The notes under the pieces are model-generated. The model searched no databases and was not told the DNA's origin. It saw only the letters and a program-made list of their open reading frames with translations. A program made the position numbers and the translations under genes. Below, in pieces: positions 54,023 to 63,170 of a DNA stretch of 64,000 nt (the stretch's first letter is position 1; each line of letters starts with the position of its first letter). Origin of the DNA: Armatimonadota bacterium (lineage in GTDB: Bacteria > Armatimonadota > Zipacnadia > Zipacnadales > JABUFB01); contig JABUFB010000002.1 in the NCBI GenBank assembly GCA_013314775.1, positions 1-64,000 of the forward strand, read 5' to 3'.

Positions 54023-55903
54023 ATGACCATCGCACTGCTGATCACTCTTGCCACGGTCGTATGGGCGGCGCCAACCATCGAGTTTCGTAACGCGGATGTC
54101 AGCTTCCCGGATGACCATACGGTGCGGATCACAGCATCAGCCGCGGGAGAGGGGGTGGATGTCCAGAGTTACGGCCTGCGGACGTTGACCAAAGGGGGAG
54201 TGAACCTCCCGGGCTTGCGACAGCGGGGGGACTTCGCATTTCTCGCCCTGGCGGCGGACGACGACCCGGACTGGTATCTTCTACTGGACAACCGGCGCGG
54301 GGATCTTGATCCCGCTGATGGCTCCGTGACGGCGGAGATGGACATCTCCAACTGGCCTGACGGGGATTACCGCTTCATGTTCTTCGCCTGCAATCGGCCC
54401 GGCGAGGGCGCCTACATCCAGGATACGCGCATCCTGCGGGTTGTGGTGCGTGACGGCAAAGTTGTGCAGCCGGACACGGGGTTCCTGGAGAATCTGAAGC
54501 TACGGATCACTGACTTCAGCATCGAACCTGCCACCGTGAAGAGCGGCGAGCCGGTCGTGGTCCGCGTGGGCATTGAGACGAAGGGCGTGGATGACGTCTG
54601 GTTCGTGCTCACCGTACCGTACACCGTTGGGCCAGAGGAGTGCCCGCCCGGCTTCGAGTGGGTTTCGGCCGAGAAGCTGGCGTATCTCGTGCCCGGTGAG
54701 CCCCACGCGATCAAGGACAACGGGCCGTTGGATGAGGACTCCGAAACGGGCTCCTGGGCTGTGCGTATTCCCACGGACGGCTGGTTGCCCGGCGTGTGGA
54801 ATCTCACGGCGGTGGTTGCTGCGGCTTTCGCTCCGCGCGACCTCAAGGACTACCGAGACTTCGCGGTCACCGTCTCCCCGGATCAGCCGAAGTTCGCCTG
54901 CAGCCTTGAACACGACCAGTTCCTGCGGTCAGGCACGCATTTTGACACCTTCTGCCGCCTTACGGATGGCACTGTGCTCGCATATGACTGCATCACGAAG
55001 GACGGCGGAGTCACCTGGCAGCACGAGCCGGGACGCGCGAGTCCCCCGATGGCCACGCAGCTGCGTGACGGGCGAATCATCGGCCTGGCAGCCCGTACCG
55101 CGCCCATCGAAGGGCGAGACGGCTGGTTCCGCGGGGCGCTCTTCGTATCTGAGGACGGCGGCAGGACCCAGGTGCAGAGCGCCTGTGACGTTCACGTGCC
55201 CAATGCGACCAGCGGAATAGGGCACTCATTCGCGCCTGGCCCGATCTTCTGGGGCCAGCCGGTGGAGATGCCTGAAGGTCACCTGCTGATGACTATGTAC
55301 GGCTGGTTCAAGGGCGACGAATCGCCGGTTCCTGGGCAGCCCGGTTCCTTCCGCTACCGGACCTGGCTCATGCGCTCCGACGACACCGGCAGGACCTGGG
55401 AAATCGTTACCACCGTGGGGTATGACCCGGCAATCGGCACCGAGGGTTACTGCGAGCCTGTCATGCGCCTCCTGCCCAACGGCGAATTGCTCTGCCTGCT
55501 GCGAACCGGCGGCAACAACCGCGGGTACCACCAGGACAATCCCCTGTGTGTCTCACGGTCAACGGATGGAGGGCTGACATGGAGCGAGCCTGAGCGCACG
55601 GGCTTCGAGGGAGTGGACCCGGACCTGTGTGTGATGTCGGACGGGACGTTGGTGTGCAGCACCGGCAGGCCCGGAGCTTGGCTGCTTTTCAGCACTGACA
55701 ACGGCCATACCTGGTCGGACGCGGTGAGCATCGACGCCGAGCGCTATTCGGGCTACACGGCTGTGTGCGAGGTCGAGCCCGGCGTGCTGCTCGTGGGGTA
55801 TGGGGCGATGGATCGCCTAAACCCGGAGACGGGCAAGCGAGAGAACCACCTTCGCACCGTGCGGGTGCGAGTTGAAAGGCTGGCCGGTGCGCCACGCAAC
55901 TGA
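54023..55903 (+). CDS. Exported sialidase/BNR-repeat protein
   Basis: 626 aa. Short leader (IALLITLATVVWAA), two N-terminal beta domains (about 20-300), then a six-bladed propeller with several Asp-box repeats: SEDGGRT, SDDTGRTW, STDGGLTW, STDNGHTW. Asp boxes mark sialidases and related exo-glycosidases; I do not see the catalytic Arg triad clearly enough to call a true sialidase. GGAGGG (54007-54012) precedes ATG 54023. First of two such proteins separated by a methyltransferase. Confidence 0.82.
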   Translation: MTIALLITLATVVWAAPTIEFRNADVSFPDDHTVRITASAAGEGVDVQSYGLRTLTKGGVNLPGLRQRGDFAFLALAADDDPDWYLLLDNRRGDLDPADGSVTAEMDISNWPDGDYRFMFFACNRPGEGAYIQDTRILRVVVRDGKVVQPDTGFLENLKLRITDFSIEPATVKSGEPVVVRVGIETKGVDDVWFVLTVPYTVGPEECPPGFEWVSAEKLAYLVPGEPHAIKDNGPLDEDSETGSWAVRIPTDGWLPGVWNLTAVVAAAFAPRDLKDYRDFAVTVSPDQPKFACSLEHDQFLRSGTHFDTFCRLTDGTVLAYDCITKDGGVTWQHEPGRASPPMATQLRDGRIIGLAARTAPIEGRDGWFRGALFVSEDGGRTQVQSACDVHVPNATSGIGHSFAPGPIFWGQPVEMPEGHLLMTMYGWFKGDESPVPGQPGSFRYRTWLMRSDDTGRTWEIVTTVGYDPAIGTEGYCEPVMRLLPNGELLCLLRTGGNNRGYHQDNPLCVSRSTDGGLTWSEPERTGFEGVDPDLCVMSDGTLVCSTGRPGAWLLFSTDNGHTWSDAVSIDAERYSGYTAVCEVEPGVLLVGYGAMDRLNPETGKRENHLRTVRVRVERLAGAPRN

Positions 55904-55948
55904 CGGGGCGGAGACGAGCCAATCCCGATACTGGGGAGCCGGAAACCA

Positions 55949-56779
55949 GTGACAGCACTGCCTGAGACAATCCTGCAATTCCTACAATGCCCGAAGGACG
56001 GCGGCGTGCTCTCCGACGGCAGCAGCGCCCTGCTATGCGCCACATGCGGGGCAATGTACCCACTGCGCGATGGCATCGCGGATTTCGGTGACCTTGTTCG
56101 TGGCGAGGAGGAACAGACGCTTCTCGAGTACTACGAGAACGAACACCCGGGCTGCAATCTGCGCCTGACTTCCTGGAAGGTGGAGCAACTCGCGGCGCTT
56201 CTCGGCGGCGCCGGTGCGCAGTCAGTGCTGGACGTGGGCTGCGGGATGGGGGAGATCGCGCGGTCTGCGGCGGAGCTCACCCACGCCCGGTGTCTCGTCG
56301 GCGTGGACTGGTCGGGGCCGATTCTGCGCGCCGGGGCGGCGAATCCCGTTCCGGAAGGGCTCCAGGCCGGTTGGTTGCGGGCCAATGCCTTGTGTCTGCC
56401 GATTCGTGACGATGCCTTCGACCTCATGCTGGCCGTGGATATCGTCGAACACGTGGTGGAGCCCGACCGGCTTTTCGCCGAAGCCCGGCGCGTCGCCCGA
56501 AGGCTGTTCGTGAAGATCCCCCTCGGTGGAAGACTGCGGCCGTGGCGCGAGAACTTCGGCCATATCCACCGTTTCAGCCTGAGCGACTGTCGCAAGCTGC
56601 TGGATAATGCCGGCTGGAGGATCACGGGAGAAAGGTTCCCATCGCAGCCGGTCTTTCCGCTCGCGGACCGAGGGGCGTTGTACAACACCTACTACGTGGC
56701 CCGGCGCACTCTCAACCAGAGGTTGCGGCGGATATTCGGAAACCCGCGCTGGTACTGTGCTCTCGCGGAAAGAGCATGA
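55949..56779 (+). CDS. SAM-dependent methyltransferase with Trm112-like N-terminus
   Basis: 276 aa. N-terminal zinc-ribbon-like CPKDGG...CATCG followed by a 'Y-P-L-R-D-G-I' turn, as in Trm112-type or UbiE-type fusions; then class I motif VLDVGCGMG (residues 93-101) and the IVEHVVEPDRL acceptor-region loop. It should methylate a small molecule or glycan-linked group; target unknown. Start GTG 55949 after GGGGAG. It ends 4 bases past the next possible start region, with the following sialidase-like ATG at 56833. Confidence 0.85.
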   Translation: MTALPETILQFLQCPKDGGVLSDGSSALLCATCGAMYPLRDGIADFGDLVRGEEEQTLLEYYENEHPGCNLRLTSWKVEQLAALLGGAGAQSVLDVGCGMGEIARSAAELTHARCLVGVDWSGPILRAGAANPVPEGLQAGWLRANALCLPIRDDAFDLMLAVDIVEHVVEPDRLFAEARRVARRLFVKIPLGGRLRPWRENFGHIHRFSLSDCRKLLDNAGWRITGERFPSQPVFPLADRGALYNTYYVARRTLNQRLRRIFGNPRWYCALAERA

Positions 56780-56832
56780 CGCCGGCATCGCCGCTGCGCC
56801 GCCGATACCGAGCCATCCCTGGAGGACGCACC

Positions 56833-58086
56833 ATGCACGGGCGTATCATCGCAATGGCACTGGCGCTACCTGTCGCAGTCATCTGGGCCCCCGCTGGAGC
56901 CCAGGACTTGCCACGGCCTGTGAAGCTCACACTGAAAGAAAGCAGCGAGCGTGCGAACCCGTCGCTCATGTACGCGACGTACCTGAAGCCCACCGGGCTG
57001 GAGATGGTGCGCCTTGGAGGGTACTCGCCGGACAATGGCGTCACCTGGGAGACCTGGGCGGACAGCCCGGCTTTCGACGCCAACCTGCCCCACGGCTACC
57101 GCCGCGAGAGCTTCCCGATTTTCGTGGACTGGTCCAACGGGAACATCGTGCGCGTGGTGCCCTCGATGGACACTCCCGGACTGGACCCGAAAATCGTTGA
57201 GCCGCCCGTCGCCCTTGAGACCTATTACCTGCGCTACCGGGTGTCCACCGACGGCGGCCGGACGTACCTGTTCGATGACCAGATCATCCAGAGGGGTTAC
57301 ACGTCTGATAACCCGTTTCAGGGTGTCTTCTACGGCAAGAACGGCATTTTCATGGGTGATGTGGGCTCCCAACTCATCCGCACCCGCGCCGGGAAGATCA
57401 TCATTCCCGCACAGGCGTGCAAGCTCGGGCCGGACGGGAGGCTCTGGTCCCCCGGGGGAGGGTTCACGTATACCGACGTGATCATGGTCATAGGCACCTG
57501 GACCGAGAACAACCGCCTGGACTGGGAGATCGGTCGCCCTATCGAAGCTGACCCCACACGTTCCACGCGGGGGATGATCGAGCCCACTGTGGCTGAGATG
57601 CCCGACGGTCGCTTGCTTTGCGTCATGCGTGGGAGCAACGGCGGCGCGAAGGACCCGGAGTACAAGATCCCGGGCTACCGTTGGTTCTCGGTCTCCGAAG
57701 ACGGCGGCTACACTTGGACCGCGCCCCAGCCCTGGACCTACGACGACGGTCAGGCCTTCCATTCGCCTTCCAGCATGTCCCAGTTGCTGAAGCATTCAAG
57801 CGGCCGGTACTTCTGGCTCGGGAATATCTGCGAGACCAACCCTCGAGGCAATGACCCGCGCTACCCGCTGGTCATCGGCGAAGTGGACCCGGAGACCCTC
57901 TGTCTCATCCGCGACAGCGTGCTGGTGGTGGACACGAAGAAGCCTGAAGAGAGTGGGCTGAACCTGTCCCACTGGTGGGCCTTCGAGGATCGGCCCAGCG
58001 GGGACATCATCATCAGCGGGGCGCGTTACGCCCCGGGCTACACCGCGAGCACGCCCTGGCAATGGCGGGTGGGAGTGGGGGAGTAG
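56833..58086 (+). CDS. Exported sialidase/BNR-repeat protein (second)
   Basis: 417 aa. Leader (MALALPVAVIWAPAGAQ), then a propeller with Asp-box-like STDGGRTY and SEDGGYTW repeats and an RGSNGG turn. It lacks the extra N-terminal domains of the first copy. GGAGGA precedes ATG 56833, 54 bases after the methyltransferase. Likely an exo-glycosidase or a glycan-binding propeller; the substrate is unknown. Confidence 0.8.
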   Translation: MHGRIIAMALALPVAVIWAPAGAQDLPRPVKLTLKESSERANPSLMYATYLKPTGLEMVRLGGYSPDNGVTWETWADSPAFDANLPHGYRRESFPIFVDWSNGNIVRVVPSMDTPGLDPKIVEPPVALETYYLRYRVSTDGGRTYLFDDQIIQRGYTSDNPFQGVFYGKNGIFMGDVGSQLIRTRAGKIIIPAQACKLGPDGRLWSPGGGFTYTDVIMVIGTWTENNRLDWEIGRPIEADPTRSTRGMIEPTVAEMPDGRLLCVMRGSNGGAKDPEYKIPGYRWFSVSEDGGYTWTAPQPWTYDDGQAFHSPSSMSQLLKHSSGRYFWLGNICETNPRGNDPRYPLVIGEVDPETLCLIRDSVLVVDTKKPEESGLNLSHWWAFEDRPSGDIIISGARYAPGYTASTPWQWRVGVGE

Positions 58087-58444
58087 AGGGCGCCGAGGGT
58101 ACGCGATTCGGGATTCTGCCGCCCCTTCGGGGGCTGATGTGGGATCGAGGTCAGCCCCTGTTCCACCAGCTCACGCCGGCGGCAAAGTGGTGCCGCCCTT
58201 GCGGGGCTCAACGGCAGAGGCGAACGGTCAGCGACACACGGCGGGTTCCGGGTGCCACTGCTTCCGGCGAAGCCGAAACAGTGCTTCCGCGCCCAGCACA
58301 CCTCGCAGGGCGTGGTGTGACGCTGCGACGGACGATGGCAAGGGCTGGCGGGCGAGACGCCCGCCCGACGCGACCCAAGGGCAACTGCCGGCGCGGTACG
58401 AGCCCGCGCCTACAGACGGCAGACGACCGGACGGAAGTCTCGCG
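58087..58444. repeat. REP-like repeat region with strong hairpin
   Basis: About 360 bases without a gene. It contains GGCGGGCG-AGA-CGCCCGCC (58347-58365), a nearly ideal palindrome, and a C/G-rich stretch whose plus translation reads PPLRG and AGGRDARPT-like phrases. Such phrases recur in intergenic repeats of many bacterial genomes and are typical of REP/BIME-type elements. No transposase lies nearby. Confidence 0.6.
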
Positions 58445-59458
58445 CTACGCCAGCTCCACCACGTTCCCCGTTTCCGCCGATTCCACCGCGCCCAGGCATG
58501 TGGCGAGGACCCGAATCGACCAGTCGATGGGGATGCACGGTGGCTCGTCGCGTATGATGCAATCGCACATGTGGCCGATTTCGCCCCGGAATGAATCCCG
58601 GTCAGTACCCGCAACGCCGGGCCGGGGGTGGCTCATGCCCGTACGACTGAACATTTCCAGATTGCGCGATCCCTTGCGTCCCCAATCCGCGGTGCCCTGG
58701 GTGCCGATCACACTCCACCACGTCTCCCCCGGATAGCCCGGAGGGTCGATGAGCAACAGGTTCAGCTCATACAACGCCGTGGCGCCGCTCTCCATGGTCA
58801 CCATCGCGAGGAGGTAGTTGTCCGTCTCCAGGCGGTCTTCGGTGGGGTAGTGGCTGAGGCTGCGGGCATGCACTCGCGCCGGCAAGCTGTCCATGCACCA
58901 CGACAAGAAGTCCACGTAATGCATCCCGTTGTGGACGAACTGCCCAAGGGAGTTTTTCTTTCGGTACGGGCTGTTGGCGGGATATGAGTAGAACCGGCCC
59001 TTGACATGGTACACGCCGAAGACCGCCGGGCCGATACGACCGCAAGCCTCCTTGAAGCTTATGCATTCCGGCAACCAGCGCATGCACTGAGCCACCATGA
59101 ACTTCACGCCCTGTGCTGCCACAGCTTCCTTCATCGCCCGGGCATCGTCCAGGCTCAGCGCCATGGGCTTCTCGCACAGCACATGCTTGCCTGCCTTCGC
59201 TGCCGCGATGGTGTGGCTTGCGTGCAGGTGATCGGGCGACGCGATGTCCAGCAGGTCGATGTCATCCCGACTCAACATGCTGTCCAGGTCGGTGTACGTC
59301 GCCACGCCATAACGGGCCGAAACCTCCCGCAGACCCTCCTCGTTCACATCACAGACCGCCACCAGTTCCGCCTGTGTCAGTGCATCGATTGCCGGGAGAT
59401 GGCTCCCCAGGCCGATCCCGGCGGCGCCACCTACAACGCCGATTCTGACCTTATCCAT
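58445..59458 (-). CDS. Gfo/Idh/MocA-family oxidoreductase (second)
   Basis: 337 aa. Rossmann start VRIGVVGGAAGIGLGSHL, EKP (Glu96-Lys97-Pro98), and a C-terminal 'HYVDFLSW' helix with the expected catalytic His position. Start ATG 59458 has GGAGG 8 bases upstream. It shares the family with the gene at 23613 but only the usual fold motifs. Probably a sugar or inositol dehydrogenase; it may serve the adjacent glycan genes. The gap to the plus-strand neighbour is 213 bases. Confidence 0.9.
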   Translation of the reverse strand: MDKVRIGVVGGAAGIGLGSHLPAIDALTQAELVAVCDVNEEGLREVSARYGVATYTDLDSMLSRDDIDLLDIASPDHLHASHTIAAAKAGKHVLCEKPMALSLDDARAMKEAVAAQGVKFMVAQCMRWLPECISFKEACGRIGPAVFGVYHVKGRFYSYPANSPYRKKNSLGQFVHNGMHYVDFLSWCMDSLPARVHARSLSHYPTEDRLETDNYLLAMVTMESGATALYELNLLLIDPPGYPGETWWSVIGTQGTADWGRKGSRNLEMFSRTGMSHPRPGVAGTDRDSFRGEIGHMCDCIIRDEPPCIPIDWSIRVLATCLGAVESAETGNVVELA

Positions 59459-59671
59459 CCTGCGCACCTCCAGGACGCAACCGTCATCGCCCTCACCCTA
59501 GGTTTCTCCTTTGCCGCGATAGGTCCTTCGCAGGGTCACTGCCCGGGCCAAAGAATCCCGGGAGAACGTGCAAGGAGAACGGGCGTCAGCAGGGAACTGC
59601 TTTCTCAGAACACACGTGGATGAGCAGCGCTCAAACACTGCGAAACCACAGGCTGAAAAGGAGCCATGCAG

Positions 59672-60571
59672 ATGACCGAACGCATCGAGTATCTTGGCTG
59701 GCCGGACTGCATCCGACTGAGCAACGGGACCATTGAGCTTGTCATCACCACCGTCGTCGGCCCGCGCATCATCCACTTCGGTATGGCGGGCGGGGAGAAT
59801 GCCTTCGGAGTGATTGAGGAGACAAAGGGGGTGCAGGGCGGTCAGGAATGGAACTTGTTCGGTGGCCACCGGCTCTGGCATTCACCCGAGGAGAAGCCCC
59901 GGTCTTACTCGCCGGACAATGATCCCATTCAGGCCAACGAGATCGAGGGGGGTGTCCACCTTGTCCAGCCCACCGAGCCGGACACGGGCATCCAGAAGGA
60001 AATGCTGGTGATGCTCGAGGGCGATAACTGTGTCACCGTGCAGCATCGGCTCACGAACCGGGGAGTGTGGGGCATCGAACTGGCCCCGTGGGCGCTGACG
60101 GTCATGGCGAAGAACGGCGAGGCTATCGTGCCCCAGCCCCAGGGGGATTTCGAATCGCTGTTGCCCAACCGCCGGCTGACCTTGTGGCCTTACACCAACA
60201 TGAGTGACCCGCGACTCACCTGGGGCGAGAAGTACATCCGGATGCGCCAGAACCCCAACATGGAGCGACGCTGCAAGTTCGGTCTCAGTGCCGAAGACGG
60301 CTGGCTGTGCTACCTGCGCAATGGCCTTCTTTTCGTGAAGCGGTTCGATTACGACCCGGAGGCGGAGTATCCGGACTGGGGGGCGGCGGTGGAGGTCTTT
60401 ACCAATGACGCGATCCTAGAAGTCGAGTCCCTCGGGCCACTGACCTGGCTCGAACCTGAGGAAGCTGTGGAGCATGAGGAGCGCTGGTACCTGTTCGACG
60501 GGGTGTCAGTAGGGGACAGCGAAGAGAGCATCGACGAGGCGCTCCTGCCGCTGATCCAAGAGACGGACTGA
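59672..60571 (+). CDS. DUF4380-like protein (aldose-mutarotase-like fold)
   Basis: 299 aa. 'I-R-L-S-N-G-T-I-E-L-V-I-T-T-x-V-G-P-R-I' and FGGHRLWHSPE are the hallmarks of the DUF4380/galactose-mutarotase-like superfamily; no signal peptide. ATG 59672 has AAAAGGAG 8 bases upstream and is preferred to ATG 59666, which lies too close to it. Function of the family is unknown; the fold suggests binding of a sugar. Confidence 0.75.
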   Translation: MTERIEYLGWPDCIRLSNGTIELVITTVVGPRIIHFGMAGGENAFGVIEETKGVQGGQEWNLFGGHRLWHSPEEKPRSYSPDNDPIQANEIEGGVHLVQPTEPDTGIQKEMLVMLEGDNCVTVQHRLTNRGVWGIELAPWALTVMAKNGEAIVPQPQGDFESLLPNRRLTLWPYTNMSDPRLTWGEKYIRMRQNPNMERRCKFGLSAEDGWLCYLRNGLLFVKRFDYDPEAEYPDWGAAVEVFTNDAILEVESLGPLTWLEPEEAVEHEERWYLFDGVSVGDSEESIDEALLPLIQETD

Positions 60572-60597
60572 TCTCAGAAAACCGGAAATGATGGTTC

Positions 60598-60644
60598 GGG
60601 GGCAGGCGCGACTTCGTGAGATGCCGAGCGCCTGTCCCCCTTTT
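60598..60644 (+). terminator. Terminator hairpin after the DUF4380-like gene
   Basis: GGGGGCAGGCGC (60598-60609) pairs with GCGCCTG-CCCCC (60628-60640, one bulged T), 18-base loop, then TTTT. It starts 26 bases after the stop and lies between two convergent genes. Confidence 0.65.
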
Positions 60645-60659
60645 CGTCTCGCAGTCCGT

Positions 60660-61241
60660 CTACGAGTGCCTCACAGCCACGGCAACCTGCGCCGGTCGCA
60701 GGACGCGGTCGTGCAGTCGGTAGCCCTTGCGCAACACCCGCACAATGGTCCCCTCGTTGGACTCCTCCGTTGGAACGCCTTCTACCGCTTCGTGCAGGTT
60801 CGGATCGAAGTCCTCCCCGGGTTCGGCCTGGATGATCTGCAATCCGTGCCTGCTCATCACGTCGCGCAGTTGCTGAAGGATCATCTCGTAACCCTTGCAG
60901 ACGACCTGGGTGTGTTCGTTGGCCTCGGCCGCTTCGCAAGCCATCTCGAAATGGTCCAGGACGGTGATCAGGTCAAACAGGATGCCCTCGTTAGCATACA
61001 GGCTTCGCTGCGCGGCTTCCTCCTGGGCGCGGCGCCGGTAGTTCTGAAGCTCCGCAATGGCGCGCAGGGCCTTGTCCTTCTCGGCCTCAACCTGGGCCTC
61101 CAGTTCGGCTATGCGGTCCCGCGGGAGATCCTCTTGCGGCTGCTCTTCGGCTTGCTGTGGTTCCGAGGCTTCCGCGGGCAGGTCGGTCGCAGCGGCCTGG
61201 GGAGCAGGTATTGATTTCCGGGTTGGCTTGTCGCTGGTCAT
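60660..61241 (-). CDS. grpE: Nucleotide exchange factor GrpE
   Basis: Co-chaperone that releases ADP from DnaK. 193 aa: a charged, Gln-rich N-terminus, a long coiled coil (residues about 45-95, 'R-I-A-E-L-E-A-Q-V-E-A-E-K-D-K-A'), AELQNYRRR, VLDHFEMAC, and the beta-domain motif 'D-F-D-P-N-L-H-E-A-V'; ends in a VRVLRKGYRLHDRVLRPAQV signature. ATG 61241 has GGAGG upstream. No dnaK or dnaJ lies beside it, and I find no CIRCE operator in the 295 bases upstream. Confidence 0.94.
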   Translation of the reverse strand: MTSDKPTRKSIPAPQAAATDLPAEASEPQQAEEQPQEDLPRDRIAELEAQVEAEKDKALRAIAELQNYRRRAQEEAAQRSLYANEGILFDLITVLDHFEMACEAAEANEHTQVVCKGYEMILQQLRDVMSRHGLQIIQAEPGEDFDPNLHEAVEGVPTEESNEGTIVRVLRKGYRLHDRVLRPAQVAVAVRHS

Positions 61242-61536
61242 GCGTCGGTCCTCCATGTGGCGTGCAGTTCAGGCGGCAGAGCTCACCGGCCCGAACAGTA
61301 GTTGATGTCATCCGTTTTCGTGGAGCGTTTCTCTCTGAGTAGAACGCCCCGACAGGCTCATGGGCCTTCCAGGGCCCGTCTCTCAGAGTCTACCGGGAAC
61401 CGCCGGTGCAGGCAAGGACGTGCTCAAGGGGAACTCAGTCCCTGATGCTGATCTCTGGAGCCCCCAAAGGATATCCCTGTCACACCGAGGAAATGGTCAC
61501 GGTGGGAGCAACACGCCAATGGGAGGGAGATGCGCC
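61242..61536. other. Intergenic region between grpE and the M14 peptidase
   Basis: About 295 bases, divergent. No confident promoter pair, operator or RNA was seen. A GGGCC/GGCCC repeat near 61370 could form a weak hairpin. Confidence 0.4.
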
Positions 61537-63165
61537 GTGAGAGAATTGCCGCCCATTCCCTTCGACCACTACCTGACCTGGGACGAGACCACCGGTTTCC
61601 TGGACGACGCTAGGGCTGTCTTTGGAGAACTGATCAGCCTGGATGCGCTCGGCCGGACCCCCGAAGGCAGGCAATTGTGGTGCGCGCAGATCACCGCGCC
61701 GTGTGATGACCCGTCGGCCAAGCCCGCCTATCTCGTGCAGGCGGTGGTGCATGCCCAGGAGGTCGCCGGCACCACGGCGGCACTGCATCTCGTGAAGCAT
61801 CTCCTCGAAGGCTGGGAGCGGGACGCGGGGATACGCCAACTCCTGGAAGACGTGGTCTTTTACGTGGTCCCTCGCATGAACCCGGACGGCGCGGAATTCG
61901 CCCTCCAGACCGGGGGGAGCATTCGCAGCCGCAATGCTCCCCGGGTACGAAAGAACGGCCTGGTCCAGAGCGATGTCAACGGCGATGGGCTGATCCTGTG
62001 GATGCGCAAGGAGGATCCCTGCGGGAACCTGCGCGAGCACCCGCAGGACGGTCGCCTCCTCATCCCGCGCGAGGCCGGCGATGTTGCCGGGCCGTTCTAC
62101 TTCGTGTATCCCGAGGGCTTCGTGCAGGACTGGGACGGCGGCCCGGTGGTCCACGCTGAACGTTCGGCGGACTTCAACCGCAACTGGAGCGCCAACTGGC
62201 GGCCGGAGTACGAGCAGGGCGGCGCTGGAGACTTCCCCTTCTCGCAGCCCGAAATGCGAGCGCTGGCCGAGTTCATCTACGCGCACCCCAACATTTTCGG
62301 CATTCTCGGATACCACTGCGGGTGCAATTCCGTCCTGCGGCCACCATCCACCGGGAGCGATGACGACATCCTCCCGGCGGACCTTGAAAAGATGCGGGAG
62401 ATCGGCCTGCGGGGCGAGGACATCACCGGCTTCCGCCTGCGCGCGGTGGTGGATTACAGACTGGACAAGAGCAAGCCCATCGCGCTCCGAGGACACTTCC
62501 ATGACTGGGGCTACCGCCACCTGGGCCTGTTCGTCTACGAGATCGAGCTGGGCAACATCTACAACTCGCGCGGAGTGACCACCGAGCAGTACTTTGCTTC
62601 GGATGATGTCGAGCGCCGCGAGTACGACCTGCTGGCGCTCCAATGGCATGACGAGAATCCCCAGAAGGGCGCCTACGTCGACTGGCAGCCCTTCGATCAT
62701 CCGCAGCTTGGCCCGGTGGAGATCGGTGGCTGGCGCCGGCATTTCCTCGCCAATCCCCTGAGTGAGGACATGGCCGCAATCGCTCCGCGCTGCACTGAGT
62801 TCGTCCTGGATCATGCTCGCAGATACCCCAGGCTGGCCATCACGAAGGTGAACGTGACGCCCATCGAGGGCCGCATCTACCGCCTTCGGGCGACGGTGAT
62901 GAATACCGGCGACCTGCCCACGCAGATCACTGAGCTGGGTCACCGGGTGGTCCAGAATGAGCCTGTGCGTGTGGAGATCGAGGGGGCTGAAGTTGTGTCA
63001 CGCGGCGGCGTTGCGGAGCTTGGGCAGCTGGCGGGCGTCTCAGGCTATCGCGATCTGGAGTGGTTCGTGCGCGCCCGGCCGGGCGATAGGGTGCGAATCA
63101 GCGCCTGCGCGCCAAAAGCAGTGGACGCGCGGGCGTTCGTGACAATACCCGAAGGGACGGTCTGA
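61537..63165 (+). CDS. M14-family zinc carboxypeptidase-like protein
   Basis: 542 aa, no signal peptide. HAQE (His72, Glu75) is the first half of the zinc site; RMNPDG and DFNRNW follow, as in M14 peptidases, and a later GYHCG is a candidate third ligand; 'Y-E-I-E-L-G' may hold the catalytic glutamate. The C-terminal third is a beta domain. GTG 61537 is preferred because GGGAGGGAG lies just upstream. It probably removes terminal residues from a peptide or peptidoglycan; the gap to the next gene is 5 bases, so they share a transcript. Confidence 0.85.
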   Translation: MRELPPIPFDHYLTWDETTGFLDDARAVFGELISLDALGRTPEGRQLWCAQITAPCDDPSAKPAYLVQAVVHAQEVAGTTAALHLVKHLLEGWERDAGIRQLLEDVVFYVVPRMNPDGAEFALQTGGSIRSRNAPRVRKNGLVQSDVNGDGLILWMRKEDPCGNLREHPQDGRLLIPREAGDVAGPFYFVYPEGFVQDWDGGPVVHAERSADFNRNWSANWRPEYEQGGAGDFPFSQPEMRALAEFIYAHPNIFGILGYHCGCNSVLRPPSTGSDDDILPADLEKMREIGLRGEDITGFRLRAVVDYRLDKSKPIALRGHFHDWGYRHLGLFVYEIELGNIYNSRGVTTEQYFASDDVERREYDLLALQWHDENPQKGAYVDWQPFDHPQLGPVEIGGWRRHFLANPLSEDMAAIAPRCTEFVLDHARRYPRLAITKVNVTPIEGRIYRLRATVMNTGDLPTQITELGHRVVQNEPVRVEIEGAEVVSRGGVAELGQLAGVSGYRDLEWFVRARPGDRVRISACAPKAVDARAFVTIPEGTV

Positions 63166-63170
63166 CAGCG

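Noticed and set aside
57975-58736. 253-residue open frame across the 58-kb intergenic region
   Set aside because: It runs across REP-like palindromic sequence and into the antisense of the dehydrogenase gene; its pseudo-peptide phrases are typical of repeats.
61242-61536. CIRCE operator upstream of grpE
   Set aside because: No TTAGCACTC-N9-GAGTGCTAA-like inverted repeat found.
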